Of a DNA stretch of 64,000 nt, positions 42,517 to 54,591 are shown piece after piece. Numbering within the stretch: the first letter of the stretch is position 1; the number at the start of each line of letters is the position of its first letter. The notes under the pieces are model-generated. The model was not told the DNA's origin, did no database searches, and worked only from the letters and a program-made list of their open reading frames with translations. Origin of the DNA: Campylobacter estrildidarum (GTDB lineage: Bacteria; Campylobacterota; Campylobacteria; Campylobacterales; Campylobacteraceae). The stretch covers positions 1 through 64,000 of the forward strand of contig NZ_NXLZ01000007.1 of NCBI RefSeq assembly GCF_005406205.1, read 5' to 3'. The position numbers and the translations under genes are program-made.

Positions 42517-43731
42517 TTACCAATCAATAGATTGAATTTTTCCAATTTTTAATGGAAAATAAAAAGTTTTATTTGCATTAACCCTGATAACACCCAATGC
42601 ACTTTGTGCTCCAAGATATTTTATGAACACTATACTTCCGCCATCACTAGAAAATCTAGGGAATAAATTTTTTCCATTTGCTGTAAGTTGCCTTATATCA
42701 TTACTATTTAGTGACATTAGATAAATATTAAAAACTCCGTATTGATTAGGTTCTCTACTTGAATAAACTAAAAAATCTTTATAAGTTGAAACAGCTGAAT
42801 TATTTTTACCATGGAAAACAACTTGTTCAGCACCGCTTGTATCATTTAGCTTTTGCAAGAAAATATTTGGATAGCCTAAGCGATCGCTTACAAAAACTAT
42901 TTTACTATCATCGTTGCCTATAAAATTACCATTTACATCAATACCTGAATAATTTGTAATTTGTGTTAAATTTTTAGTACGTAAGTTATATAAATAAACG
43001 TCCGGTTGATCCTTTGGAGCCATAGTAACCAATAGTTTATTTCCATCAGAACTTACATCACTAGCTACAACCATACCCCCACTTGATAAAATTTTATCAG
43101 CTCTATTTGAATTTAGATTATAGCGGTAAAGTATCGGCATATTATTATCATATGCTGTATAATAGAATATAGTTTGCTCTTTGTTTCCCCATTTTGGAAA
43201 TAAATTTAAACCACCATCAATTATAACTTTTTGATAAGTTAAAGTGTAATCAGCTATTATAATTTGACTTTTTCTTGAACTTGAATTTCTAGAAATTAAA
43301 ATTTTATGATCCATCCATTCAATAGGAGGCAAACCTAATACATTAACAGAAGATTTTACACTCTTATGGGCTAAAAAAGGATATTGTTCTATACCATTGT
43401 TTAGGGTATAAGTTTGATTTGATTTTTCAATTCCACCAGCTTTAATCTTGACATTTAAACTTAAATTATCACCATTTTTGCTTAAAGCGTATTCAAAAAT
43501 ATAATTACTTTTTTCAGCTCCATTACTTACAACTTCAAAATTTGAACTTACCTTTAAATCATTTACAATTATATTATAAAAACTGCGTTTTAAGGCAGAA
43601 TTATCTAAATTGGAGTTATCTTTAACGATAATTTTTGGTAATTCTACGCCAGAATTTACAACGGTAATGGTTGGATCTTCAGCCCAAAGAATGCCTAAAA
43701 AAAGCAAGAAAATAGTAAAAATTTTTTTCAT
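42517..43731 (-). CDS. tolB: TolB, periplasmic beta-propeller of the Tol system
   Basis: 404 residues from the ATG at 43731, chosen for the RBS GGAGAAAAAATG and the signal peptide (MKKIFTIFLLFLGILWAEDPT). The longer reading to 43773 lies inside tolA. WD40-like TolB propeller repeats are visible (NSSSRKSQIIIADY, SDRLGYPNIFLQ, LFPRFSSDGGSIVF). It interacts with Pal and peptidoglycan. Confidence 0.93.
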   Translation of the reverse strand: MKKIFTIFLLFLGILWAEDPTITVVNSGVELPKIIVKDNSNLDNSALKRSFYNIIVNDLKVSSNFEVVSNGAEKSNYIFEYALSKNGDNLSLNVKIKAGGIEKSNQTYTLNNGIEQYPFLAHKSVKSSVNVLGLPPIEWMDHKILISRNSSSRKSQIIIADYTLTYQKVIIDGGLNLFPKWGNKEQTIFYYTAYDNNMPILYRYNLNSNRADKILSSGGMVVASDVSSDGNKLLVTMAPKDQPDVYLYNLRTKNLTQITNYSGIDVNGNFIGNDDSKIVFVSDRLGYPNIFLQKLNDTSGAEQVVFHGKNNSAVSTYKDFLVYSSREPNQYGVFNIYLMSLNSNDIRQLTANGKNLFPRFSSDGGSIVFIKYLGAQSALGVIRVNANKTFYFPLKIGKIQSIDW

Positions 43732-43747
43732 TTTTTCTCCTAAATTA

Positions 43748-44527
43748 TTATTGAGTTTTGGTTTTAATTTCATCCTTTAAATTCATAGTAATACTTATAC
43801 TTTTATTTTGTGGCGGATAGGTAATAAATTTTCCTTTTTGATTTTCTAAAAATTCTGCCACTTTAGCATCATATAAAGAATCACCACTTTTTTCCACTGA
43901 AGTATAACCAAATTTTCCATTTTCATCAATAAAAATTTTAACTTTTACGACAATCTCTTTATTATTTGGATAATATTGTTTCCATCTTTGAGTAATAATG
44001 CGAACTACTTTGCCTAAAAATTCGTCATAAATTCCTGTTTTTTGAGCATTTGTATTTTCGCCTTGGGTGAGATTTTCTTCTTGGATTAAACTATCATTTA
44101 ATTGTTTAACAAGTTCTGATACTTGAGGCTTTGGAGCAATTGAAGTTCCTGATTTTGCACTCGATTGAATTTTAGTAGTTTTTTCATCTTGTATTTCTTT
44201 AATGTTTCCAAAAAGCTCATTAAAATTACTCGATTTTTGTTCAACATCTTCAGTTTTTACACTTTGATTTGTGGTTTGTGCAAAAAGTTTTTCAATATCG
44301 ATTTGATCGTTTGGCTTTTGGGTTTCTTTAGCAGTATTTTGTTGCGTTACAACTTGTTTTGATGGTTCAGCAAGTTCAATATCAATAAAACTATCTTTAA
44401 TATCTGTATATTGTATAGCAGGTTCAGTTGGGATGATAAGTCTAAAAAAAATAAAACCCACTACAATAAGATAAACACCAAGAGCTAATAAAAAAGAATT
44501 TAAATTGCTTAAGCCGTAATTTTTCAT
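43748..44527 (-). CDS. tolA: TolA-type energy-transducing periplasmic protein
   Basis: 259 residues from ATG 44527 (a TTG at 44551 would overlap the tolR end). One N-terminal transmembrane helix (about 9-30, FLLALGVYLIVVGFIFF), a Gln/Glu/Thr-rich periplasmic linker and a C-terminal TonB/TolA-fold domain (about 165-259: GKVVRIITQRWKQYYPNNKEI, VEKSGDSLYDAKVAEFL). It transmits proton-motive force to Pal/TolB. TonB_C resemblance is strong, but the gene order tolQ-tolR-tolA-tolB-pal decides for TolA. Confidence 0.88.
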   Translation of the reverse strand: MKNYGLSNLNSFLLALGVYLIVVGFIFFRLIIPTEPAIQYTDIKDSFIDIELAEPSKQVVTQQNTAKETQKPNDQIDIEKLFAQTTNQSVKTEDVEQKSSNFNELFGNIKEIQDEKTTKIQSSAKSGTSIAPKPQVSELVKQLNDSLIQEENLTQGENTNAQKTGIYDEFLGKVVRIITQRWKQYYPNNKEIVVKVKIFIDENGKFGYTSVEKSGDSLYDAKVAEFLENQKGKFITYPPQNKSISITMNLKDEIKTKTQ

Positions 44528-44531
44528 AATT

Positions 44532-44921
44532 TTATTCTGTCTGTAGGGCAACTTTGCTAAAACCTAAATTTTTGATATTTCTTAATACATAAATAACATC
44601 ATCGTATTTTAAGCTTTTATCTGCTCTTATAAAAACAGGTTCTTCAGTATTAAATTGAGATTTTTTTTGTGCAAGATTATCTGCAAAACTTACAAAATCA
44701 TATTTTTCTTGATTTAAGAAAATTTCTTTTTTGGAATTAATGCTTACAATTAAACTTTTGACTGTTGGAGCACTAGTAGATTTTTGACTTCCTTGTGGAA
44801 GGTTTATTTTTTCTTCGTAAGTTATACTTGGAGCTGTTACCATCAAAATAGCAAGTAAAACAAGCATAATATCTACTAAAGGTGTAATATTAAGTTCTGG
44901 TTTTTGTTCATCAAAATGCAT
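44532..44921 (-). CDS. tolR: ExbD/TolR-family proton channel subunit
   Basis: 129 residues. One transmembrane helix carrying the essential Asp (NITPLVDIMLVLLAILMV, Asp17 of the motif) is followed by a periplasmic domain (KINLPQGSQKST, VFIRADKSLKYDDVIYVL). With TolQ it forms the proton-driven motor for TolA. Its stop lies 5 bases from the tolA start. Confidence 0.92.
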   Translation of the reverse strand: MHFDEQKPELNITPLVDIMLVLLAILMVTAPSITYEEKINLPQGSQKSTSAPTVKSLIVSINSKKEIFLNQEKYDFVSFADNLAQKKSQFNTEEPVFIRADKSLKYDDVIYVLRNIKNLGFSKVALQTE

Positions 44922-44931
44922 AAATAAACCT

Positions 44932-45486
44932 TTAATTATTAGAACTTATAACTTTAATTTCGCTATCAATAATACTTAATAGATTAAAAGCTTTTGCTTT
45001 AATAATAAGATGAAAAGTATAAGCAGGTATGGCAACTAAAATTCCACAACCAGTCGCGACTAAAGCCTCACTTATTTTTGGGGCAATAATACTCAAAGAA
45101 TTTTGCGATCCAAGACCTCCAAAAGTTTCAAGTATGGAAATAACTGTTCCAAAAAGACCTATAAAAGGAGAGGTTGAAGCAACAATACTAAGCCAAGTTA
45201 AACCACCAGATGCACGTCGATTAGCTAGATTTTTATAAATTTCTAAGTGATTAAGACTTGTATCAGTACACTTTCTTAAAATAGAATCCGTTCTGCTTAA
45301 ATCTTTTTCTCCTAAAAGTAAAGCTTCTAAACTTTCCTTCTCCTTGTTTCTCCAAACAGTCAAATAAGTCATTTTTGAAAAAAATATAGAAAAAGAAAGT
45401 ATAAAATACAGAGAAAGCCAAGCTAAAACTACATAAGTAATGATACTTGAATCTCCAAAAAAATGAAATATCGCTTCAAAATTCAT
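44932..45486 (-). CDS. tolQ: ExbB/TolQ-family proton channel subunit
   Basis: 184 residues, three transmembrane helices. The large conserved segment is LTWLSIVASTSPFIGLFGTVISILETF, then ISEALVATGCGILVAIPAY, the channel signature of ExbB/TolQ/MotA. It begins 3 bases after the atpC stop. It is called exbB in many annotations; its order before tolR-tolA-tolB-pal assigns it to Tol. Confidence 0.92.
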   Translation of the reverse strand: MNFEAIFHFFGDSSIITYVVLAWLSLYFILSFSIFFSKMTYLTVWRNKEKESLEALLLGEKDLSRTDSILRKCTDTSLNHLEIYKNLANRRASGGLTWLSIVASTSPFIGLFGTVISILETFGGLGSQNSLSIIAPKISEALVATGCGILVAIPAYTFHLIIKAKAFNLLSIIDSEIKVISSNN

Positions 45487-45489
45487 TCA

Positions 45490-48173
<2,684 letters not shown>

Positions 48174-48182
48174 AAAAGAACC

Positions 48183-49688
48183 TTATAGGTGATTTGTCTT
48201 AAACTCATTAATAGCTTTAATTAGCTTTTCTTCTAATTCTACATCTAAAGCTTTTTTAGAACGAATTTGTTCAAAAATATCTGGATATTTTGTTTCTATA
48301 AATGTATAAATTCCGTCTTCAAAATCTTTGACTTTTGAAACAGCTATATCATCTAAATAACCTTTAGTTCCAGCAAATATAGAAACAACTTGTTTTTCTA
48401 CGCTAATTGGAGCATATGGTGGTTGTTTTAAAAGCTCTACCATTCTTTGACCACGTTCAAGCTGCTTTCTGCTTGCTTCATCAAGATCGCTTGCAAATTG
48501 TGCAAAAGCTTGAAGTTCTCTATATTGTGCTAGATCTAATCTTAAATTCCCAGAAACCTGTTTAGTTGCTTTAATTTGTGCAGCACCACCAACCCTAGAA
48601 ACAGATAATCCAACATTGATCGCAGGACGAATTCCAGAGTTAAATAAATCTGTTTCTAAGAAAATTTGTCCATCTGTAATTGAAATCACATTAGTTGGAA
48701 TATATGCTGAAACATCTCCTGCTTGAGTTTCTATAATAGGTAAAGCTGTCAGAGAGCCTGCACCCAATTCATCATTTAATTTACTTGCTCTTTCTAAAAG
48801 TCTTGAGTGAAGATAAAATACATCACCCGGATAAGCTTCACGACCTGGAGGACGACGTAAAATGAGTGACATTTCACGATAAGCTACAGCATGTTTACTC
48901 AAATCATCATATACGATTAAAGCGTGTTTTGCATTGTCTCTAAAAAACTCTCCCATAGTTACACCAGAATAAGGTGCGAGATATTGTAGAGCTGCAGGAT
49001 CGCTTGCTCCCGCATTTACCACTATAGTATAACTCATTGCTCCGTGTTCTTCAAGTTTTTTAACTACTTGTGCTACCGTGCTTTGTTTTTGTCCAATAGC
49101 AACATAAATACAAATTACATTTTGTCCTTTTTGAGCAATAATAGTATCTATTGCCACGGTGGTTTTGCCTGTTTGTCTGTCTCCAATGATGAGCTCTCTT
49201 TGACCACGACCAATTGGAACAAGTGCGTCTATTGCCTTAATTCCTGTTTGTAAAGGCTCGTGAACGCTTTTTCTAGCCATTATACCTTTAGCTTTTTCTT
49301 CTACATAGCGAAATTCATTGCTATCAATAGGACCTTTAGCGTCAATTGGTTCTCCTAGAGCATTAACAACTCTTCCAACTAAAGCATTGCCTACTGGGAC
49401 TTTAAGAAGTTTTTTTAAGCGTTTTACTGAAGAGCCTTCTTTTAAATTTTCTCCTTTTCCAAGTATGATAATACCCACGCTACTTTCTTCAAGATTAAGA
49501 GCCATGCCTTTATCACCATTTTCAAATTCAACCATTTCTCCAGCCATAATATTTTTTAAACCATAGGCTTTAGCAACACCATCAGCTATGGAGATGATTT
49601 TCCCAGTCTCTTCAATTTCGATATCTAAATTAAAATTTTCAATTTTTTCTTTTATAATAGAACTGATTTCATCAGCTTTAAAATTCAT
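48183..49688 (-). CDS. atpA: ATP synthase alpha subunit
   Basis: 501 residues. The P-loop GDRQTGKT is near 169-176, and [46 protein letters not shown] and [18 protein letters not shown] are as in all alpha subunits. It is the non-catalytic nucleotide-binding subunit. There are 9 bases between its stop and the atpG start. Confidence 0.98.
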   Translation of the reverse strand: MNFKADEISSIIKEKIENFNLDIEIEETGKIISIADGVAKAYGLKNIMAGEMVEFENGDKGMALNLEESSVGIIILGKGENLKEGSSVKRLKKLLKVPVGNALVGRVVNALGEPIDAKGPIDSNEFRYVEEKAKGIMARKSVHEPLQTGIKAIDALVPIGRGQRELIIGDRQTGKTTVAIDTIIAQKGQNVICIYVAIGQKQSTVAQVVKKLEEHGAMSYTIVVNAGASDPAALQYLAPYSGVTMGEFFRDNAKHALIVYDDLSKHAVAYREMSLILRRPPGREAYPGDVFYLHSRLLERASKLNDELGAGSLTALPIIETQAGDVSAYIPTNVISITDGQIFLETDLFNSGIRPAINVGLSVSRVGGAAQIKATKQVSGNLRLDLAQYRELQAFAQFASDLDEASRKQLERGQRMVELLKQPPYAPISVEKQVVSIFAGTKGYLDDIAVSKVKDFEDGIYTFIETKYPDIFEQIRSKKALDVELEEKLIKAINEFKTNHL

Positions 49689-49700
49689 AATACGTTCTCC

Positions 49701-50222
49701 TTAAATATTTTTAAGTATATATTCACTTATTTTGTTTTGAAGGCTTTTCATAGAAAAAGAAATTTCACAACCCAACTCTTCTAAATAAATTTTAATACCA
49801 TTATTTGAATTTATTTTATTTTCTAGTTTGATTTTGGTATTTAATTTTGTTCCGATTTTATTTTCTAGTTCTTTAAGATTGTTTTCACTCAAAACTTCTC
49901 TAGAATAGACAATGCCTGAAAAAACATTATTTTTGAGTGCTTTTTGTTTTTCAAGTTCTTTGAAAATTTGAGGAATATAAGAAAGTCTTGAATTTTTTAT
50001 CAACAATTTTAAAAAATTTGTAAAATTAGGATTTATTTTTTCTAAAAAAGAATTTAGCAAATCTAATTTTTTATCTTTATGAATTTGACTAGAATTAATT
50101 ATATCTTTAAATTTAGGCGAAGAAAATGCTGAATTTAAAATAAATAAATTTTTGCAAAATTCCTCCTCGTCTATTCTCGAAACAATAGCTTTTGCATATT
50201 TTTTAGCTATTAAATTATCCAT
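49701..50222 (-). CDS. atpH: ATP synthase delta subunit
   Basis: 173 residues. The N-terminal helical bundle (NLIAKKYAKAIVSRIDE) and the C-terminal beta/alpha part (ENKIGTKLNTKIKLENKINSNNGIKIYLE) fit OSCP/delta, which joins the stator to the head. Its start overlaps the atpF stop by one base. Confidence 0.9.
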   Translation of the reverse strand: MDNLIAKKYAKAIVSRIDEEEFCKNLFILNSAFSSPKFKDIINSSQIHKDKKLDLLNSFLEKINPNFTNFLKLLIKNSRLSYIPQIFKELEKQKALKNNVFSGIVYSREVLSENNLKELENKIGTKLNTKIKLENKINSNNGIKIYLEELGCEISFSMKSLQNKISEYILKNI

Positions 50223-50728
50223 TAAGATGCCTTTTTCATTATAATATCCACAATTTCATTTTGTTTTAGTAGCATACTTGAATCTTCAAATATTTCTTTT
50301 AAAACAGAAGAAACAACTTCTTTTTCCATTTTTCTTAATTCGTATTTTTTTTGATCTTCAAAATATTGTTCAAGTGAAGCAATTTCATTTTGAGTTTCTT
50401 CTTGAATTTTCTGTACAAGTATTTCTATTTCTTTTTTTGTTGTAGCTAGAGTTGCGGCAGAATTTGCTTTTGCTTCTTCAAGTTTTTTTATTGTATCGAT
50501 TTTTTTTGCTTTACTTTCTAAAAGTTTTTTTTGGATATCGTCCAACTTGGAAGAAATTTTCAATATACGATTTTTATAGAAATTTTTAAAAAAATCAGCT
50601 GTAAAATAATACAATATAGCAACGAAAATAAGAAAATTAATCGTTCTTGGAATGATATCATATTCGCTATCACCCGCAGCTATAGCATATAAAGGACACA
50701 ATAAAATAGCATAATATAATTTTTTCAT
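50222..50728 (-). CDS. atpF: ATP synthase b subunit
   Basis: 168 residues. A short leader MKKLYYAILLCPLYAIAAG, which looks like a signal peptide, is followed by a transmembrane helix (about 28-45, TINFLIFVAILYYFTADFF) and a long charged coiled coil. It forms the peripheral stalk with b' (next gene upstream). The presence of a cleavable-looking leader is typical of the epsilon-proteobacterial b subunit. Confidence 0.88.
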   Translation of the reverse strand: MKKLYYAILLCPLYAIAAGDSEYDIIPRTINFLIFVAILYYFTADFFKNFYKNRILKISSKLDDIQKKLLESKAKKIDTIKKLEEAKANSAATLATTKKEIEILVQKIQEETQNEIASLEQYFEDQKKYELRKMEKEVVSSVLKEIFEDSSMLLKQNEIVDIIMKKAS

Positions 50729-51163
50729 TTATTTTATCCCTATTTGTTTAATATTGTTTGATAAAGCCTGCTTAAATTCAGGTAAATGCTTATATAAATT
50801 ATCTTGGAATTCTTTTTTTTGATTTTCTAGTTCTAAATAAAAACTACTCATTCTTCGTTCTAATTCTTCCTTTTTTGCTTTAATAATTTGCTCTGCTTCT
50901 TCTCTAGCTGCATAAATTGCTTGTTGTTTCATTTTTGAAGCTTCTTCTCTAGTGTTTGCATAAATTGCTTCAACTTCATCGTTTGCATTTAGCATTTCTT
51001 GAGAGTTTTCTTTAACCTTATTTTCATCATTTTTAATAGAATCATTTCTTTCATCCATAAATTTTAAAAGAGGTTTATATAACATAGAATTTAAAATGAC
51101 TATCATAGCTAAAAAAATAGCCATAGTAGCAAACATTATAGATAAATGCATATCTTCAAACAT
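50729..51163 (-). CDS. atpF': ATP synthase b' subunit
   Basis: 144 residues. One N-terminal transmembrane helix (about 8-28, MFATMAIFLAMIVILNSML) with YKPLLKFMDERNDSIK and a coiled-coil stalk, lacking a leader. It is the second of two different b-type stalk subunits. It starts the F1-stator operon; the a and c subunits of F0 are not in this window. Confidence 0.88.
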   Translation of the reverse strand: MFEDMHLSIMFATMAIFLAMIVILNSMLYKPLLKFMDERNDSIKNDENKVKENSQEMLNANDEVEAIYANTREEASKMKQQAIYAAREEAEQIIKAKKEELERRMSSFYLELENQKKEFQDNLYKHLPEFKQALSNNIKQIGIK

Positions 51164-51206
51164 AGGTTTTTCCTTTAATATACTAGAACAAATCTAGGAT
51201 ATTATC

Positions 51207-51212
51207 ATTTTA
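51207..51212 (-). promoter_or_regulatory. Candidate -10 box of the atp operon
   Basis: On the minus strand TAAAAT (in GTGCTAAAATGAT), 44 bases before the atpF' ATG, in the 76-bp gap after parB. Read-through from parA-parB is also possible. Confidence 0.4.
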
Positions 51213-51239
51213 GCACAAGAAAATAAGATTTTTATTAAA

Positions 51240-52079
51240 TTAACTAAAAAATTTAATTAATTTTTTAATTTTAGCAATATTTTCTAAATGAATAGTGAGA
51301 TTATTTTTTTTGTTTGTGCAGGTAAAGCCAATTTTATTTAATATTTGTTTTAAATTTTGCATAGAATTATCAAATTCTATATCTTCATTTTCTTGTATTT
51401 TTTCTTTATTTTTTATTTTTTGAACAATTTTTTCTGTATCTCTTACGTTTAATTTTTGACCTATAATGCTATCTACTAGCATTTTTTCATCTTTTTTATT
51501 TAAACCAACTAAAACTTTAGCGTGTCCTTGAGAAATTTTTCCTTGAATTATAAGCTCTTGAGTTTTTTCATCTAAATTTAAAAGCCTTAGAGTATTTGTG
51601 ATTTGAGTTCGACTTTTATAAATGAGTTCTGCTAAATTTTCTTGAGTGATATTATGCACTTCGATTAAATCTTTGTAAGAATGTGCAAGTTCTATAGGAT
51701 TTAAATTTTCTCTTTGGATATTTTCTATAAGAGCAAGCTCTCTGAGTTTTGTTTCGTCGCTATCTGAAACAAAAGCTAGTATATTTTTTTCGCCTAAAAT
51801 TTGAGTAGCACGTAATCTTCTTTCACCAGCAACTAAAATAAAGGTATCATTTTTTTTAAGAACAATTATAGGTTGAATAAGTCCGTATTCTTTGATAGAA
51901 TTTGCAAGTTCGTTTAAGGCTGCTTGATCGAAAACTTTTCTTGGTTGAAAAGGATTTGGAATGATTTTTTCAATTTCAATAAGACTTACTTGATTTTTAT
52001 CAAGTCCTAATTCTTTAGAATAAATTTCGCTCACATCTCCTATGAGTGTGCTTAATCCTTTATTTTTATTTAAACCCAT
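51240..52079 (-). CDS. parB: Chromosome-partitioning protein ParB
   Basis: 279 residues. The N-terminal CTPase/ParB domain contains NPFQPRKVF, IKEYGLIQPIIVLK and VAGERRLRATQILG (the GERRxRA box). An HTH follows (LAELIYKSRTQITNTLRLL) and a C-terminal dimerisation part. It binds parS and cooperates with ParA. It is 3 bases after parA. Confidence 0.95.
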   Translation of the reverse strand: MGLNKNKGLSTLIGDVSEIYSKELGLDKNQVSLIEIEKIIPNPFQPRKVFDQAALNELANSIKEYGLIQPIIVLKKNDTFILVAGERRLRATQILGEKNILAFVSDSDETKLRELALIENIQRENLNPIELAHSYKDLIEVHNITQENLAELIYKSRTQITNTLRLLNLDEKTQELIIQGKISQGHAKVLVGLNKKDEKMLVDSIIGQKLNVRDTEKIVQKIKNKEKIQENEDIEFDNSMQNLKQILNKIGFTCTNKKNNLTIHLENIAKIKKLIKFFS

Positions 52080-52082
52080 GTT

Positions 52083-52868
52083 TTATCCTAAAATTGAGTA
52101 AGCTAAATTTTGATAAGCCAAAGATCCGGGCGATTTAATATCATAAAGTATAATTGGTTTACCAAAGCTAGGACTTTCTGCTAATTTAACATTGCGTGGA
52201 ATTACTATAAAATCATCTTCATTGTCGTTTATAGTAAAAAGTTGTTTTTTGAAATTTTGTTTTAGATCTTCTACAACATCTTTGGAAAGATTGTTTTGAG
52301 AGCTATACATAGTTGGCAAGAATCCACGCACCTTAAGTTTTGGATTGAGAGTTTTTTTGATGATTTTAATAGTATTTAAAACCATTGCAACACCTTCAAG
52401 TGCATAAAATTCACATTGTATAGGGATAATTACACTATCACTTGCCGCAAAAGCATTGATAGTAATACTTCCAAGAGCAGGTGGAGAATCGATGATGATA
52501 AAATCATATTCTTCTAAAACCTCTTGAATTTGATTTTTTAATATAGTTTTTTTTTCGTTGTTTTCGCCCTTAGCAAGTTCTTGCTCTATACCTACAAGTC
52601 CAATATTTGATGGTGCTAAATTAAGTTGTGGTAATTCTGTTTTTAAAATAATATCAGAAAGCTTTTTTTTGCCTATAAAAACATGATAAATATTATATTC
52701 ATAATTATTACGATTAAAGCCAAGTCCTGTTGTAGCATTTGCTTGAGGATCAACATCAATTAAAAGAACTTTTTTTTCTGCTACCGCTAAAGAAGCTGCT
52801 AAATTTACAGCTGTTGTTGTTTTTCCAACTCCACCTTTTTGATTTGCTATTGTAATAATCTCGCTCAT
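52083..52868 (-). CDS. parA: Chromosome-partitioning ATPase ParA (Soj)
   Basis: 261 residues. It has the deviant Walker A KGGVGKTTTAVNLAA (residues 10-24), DVDPQANATTGLG, and DFIIIDSPPALGSITINA Walker B. Short ParA without an N-terminal DNA-binding domain, typical of chromosomal Soj. It overlaps birA by 4 bases. Confidence 0.96.
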   Translation of the reverse strand: MSEIITIANQKGGVGKTTTAVNLAASLAVAEKKVLLIDVDPQANATTGLGFNRNNYEYNIYHVFIGKKKLSDIILKTELPQLNLAPSNIGLVGIEQELAKGENNEKKTILKNQIQEVLEEYDFIIIDSPPALGSITINAFAASDSVIIPIQCEFYALEGVAMVLNTIKIIKKTLNPKLKVRGFLPTMYSSQNNLSKDVVEDLKQNFKKQLFTINDNEDDFIVIPRNVKLAESPSFGKPIILYDIKSPGSLAYQNLAYSILG

Positions 52869-53500
52869 CTTAAACTATACACCCTTTTATTATTTAATAA
52901 AATTGATCCATCTTGATATAAACAAGTATCTTTAAGTGAAAAAATTTTGCCTTCGTAATGGACGCTAAAATGTCTTGATTTTTCAAATTCTAACATATAC
53001 TTGCTAAAAATATTCTTCCATAAAATTTTTTTTTCTAGCTTTTTTACAAACTCTTTAACTAAATTTTCAATGGAAATTTTAATATCGCATAAAGCTCTAT
53101 TTTTTGGAGCAAAAGTGATATTTAATCCTACTCCTCCGATGATAAAATCAGAAATTTTTGTACTCATAACTCCACCAGCTTTTTTATCATCCAAATACAA
53201 ATCATTTGGCCATTTGAGCCATATTTTAGAACCTTGAATTTCTAAAATTTCTTTGATCAAATAGGCAAAATAAATACTAACCGAAGCCAAGGGCAAATCT
53301 TTTGGTAAATCTTTTTCTTTTAAACAAAAGGACAAATGTAAATTTCCTTTTGAACTTTGCCATGAATTTTCTCTACTTCCTATCCCTTGAGTTTGTTCTA
53401 AAGCATATAAAGCGGTATTTTTTATTATTTTTTTATTGCGAATTTGCTCACATAAAAAAAGGTGAGTTGAATTTATACTTTCAATGCAAATAATCTCCAA
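52865..53500 (-). CDS. birA: Biotin-[acetyl-CoA-carboxylase] ligase, monofunctional
   Basis: 211 residues, catalytic domain only: EQTQGIGSRENSWQSSKGNL (biotin loop in the GxGRxGRxW position, with Ser-Arg-Glu-Asn in place of GRxGR), KWPNDLYLDDKKAGG and GGVGLNI. No N-terminal HTH, so it is not a repressor. It biotinylates carboxylase subunits. It overlaps parA (4 bases) and fmt (20 bases). Confidence 0.92.
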   Translation of the reverse strand: MEIICIESINSTHLFLCEQIRNKKIIKNTALYALEQTQGIGSRENSWQSSKGNLHLSFCLKEKDLPKDLPLASVSIYFAYLIKEILEIQGSKIWLKWPNDLYLDDKKAGGVMSTKISDFIIGGVGLNITFAPKNRALCDIKISIENLVKEFVKKLEKKILWKNIFSKYMLEFEKSRHFSVHYEGKIFSLKDTCLYQDGSILLNNKRVYSLR

Positions 53501-54398
53501 CTTTCAACCTCTTTCCATTTAAATAAGTACGCCCATCAAGGACTTTTTTTCCACTTTCTTGCAATTTTTTTATACGCAAAATACCTTGTTTGCAAGATAG
53601 TAAAAAACTTTCTTTTTCTAATTCTAAAATTTCTCCTTCTTGATTAAATATTTCATTTTCATCTACAAGCTCTAATTCTAAAAATTTCAAACCATTAGCT
53701 AAAAAAACATTTGGCCAAGGAGTAAATGCGAGATATTTTTGATAAATTTCTCTTGCACTGCTTAATGTAATCATCCCATCTTCTTTTTTTATTTTTGTGC
53801 ATAAAGTTGCTAGATTTTCATCTTGTTTTTTAGGGATTAAATTTTCAAAATTTAAAAGAGTGGAAATGATAAGCTTTGCAGCTAAATTAGCCAATATTTC
53901 AAAAACTTCGCTTGAATTTTTATCTTTGATATCACATTCTACACTTTCAAGTATAGCACCTGTATCGAGCCCTTCTTCCATAAGCATAGTACAAACCCCA
54001 CTTTTTTTATCACCATTTAAAATCGCACTTTGAATAGGACTGGCACCACGATATTTTGGCAATAAAGAAGCGTGTAAATTGATACAAGGGGCTATATCTA
54101 AAATAGCTTTAGGTAAAATTTTTCCATAAGCAGCCACTACGATAAAATCAGGTTTAAATTCGCTAATTTGTTTAATGGTTGCTTCATCTTTTAATGATTT
54201 AGGTGTGAAAATTGGAATACAAGAAGAATGATTGCTTAAAAAAGCTTTTGTATGACTTGGAGTTAAAATTTGTTTTCTGCCTACTGTTTTATCGGGTTGA
54301 GTAAAAAGTGCTACGATATTAAAATTCTCATTTTCTAAAAGAGCTTTTAAAATGCAAGTTGCATAAGCTGGTGTTCCCATAAAAATAATTTTTTTCAT
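53481..54398 (-). CDS. fmt: Methionyl-tRNA formyltransferase
   Basis: 305 residues. MGTPAYATCILKALL, the formyl-THF pocket NLHASLLPKYRGASPIQSAI (Asn, His) and the C-terminal OB domain (GEILELEKESFLLSCKQGILRIKKLQ) are typical. It formylates initiator Met-tRNA, and def at 4222 removes the group later. It is the first gene of the fmt-birA-parAB run. Confidence 0.96.
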   Translation of the reverse strand: MKKIIFMGTPAYATCILKALLENENFNIVALFTQPDKTVGRKQILTPSHTKAFLSNHSSCIPIFTPKSLKDEATIKQISEFKPDFIVVAAYGKILPKAILDIAPCINLHASLLPKYRGASPIQSAILNGDKKSGVCTMLMEEGLDTGAILESVECDIKDKNSSEVFEILANLAAKLIISTLLNFENLIPKKQDENLATLCTKIKKEDGMITLSSAREIYQKYLAFTPWPNVFLANGLKFLELELVDENEIFNQEGEILELEKESFLLSCKQGILRIKKLQESGKKVLDGRTYLNGKRLKVGDYLH

Positions 54399-54560
54399 TG
54401 TCTATAAACTTTAAAATAAAAATTTTTGAAATAATATCGAATTTGAAATTAAAAAATGGTTTAAAATTTAAGATAATTTAAATTTAGCCCCGAACATAAA
54501 AGAATATTGTTTTATAAAAATTTAAGTTATAAAAGTTTTTGATAACAATTCTAAAAATGC

Positions 54561-54566
54561 TATAAT
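54561..54566 (+). promoter_or_regulatory. Probable extended -10 promoter of the ABC exporter
   Basis: TATAAT preceded by TGC (extended -10 style) lies 25 bases before the ATG at 54592; the RBS is TTGGAGTTAAG. Confidence 0.6.
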
Positions 54567-54591
54567 AAAAATATTTTTTGGAGTTAAGAAG

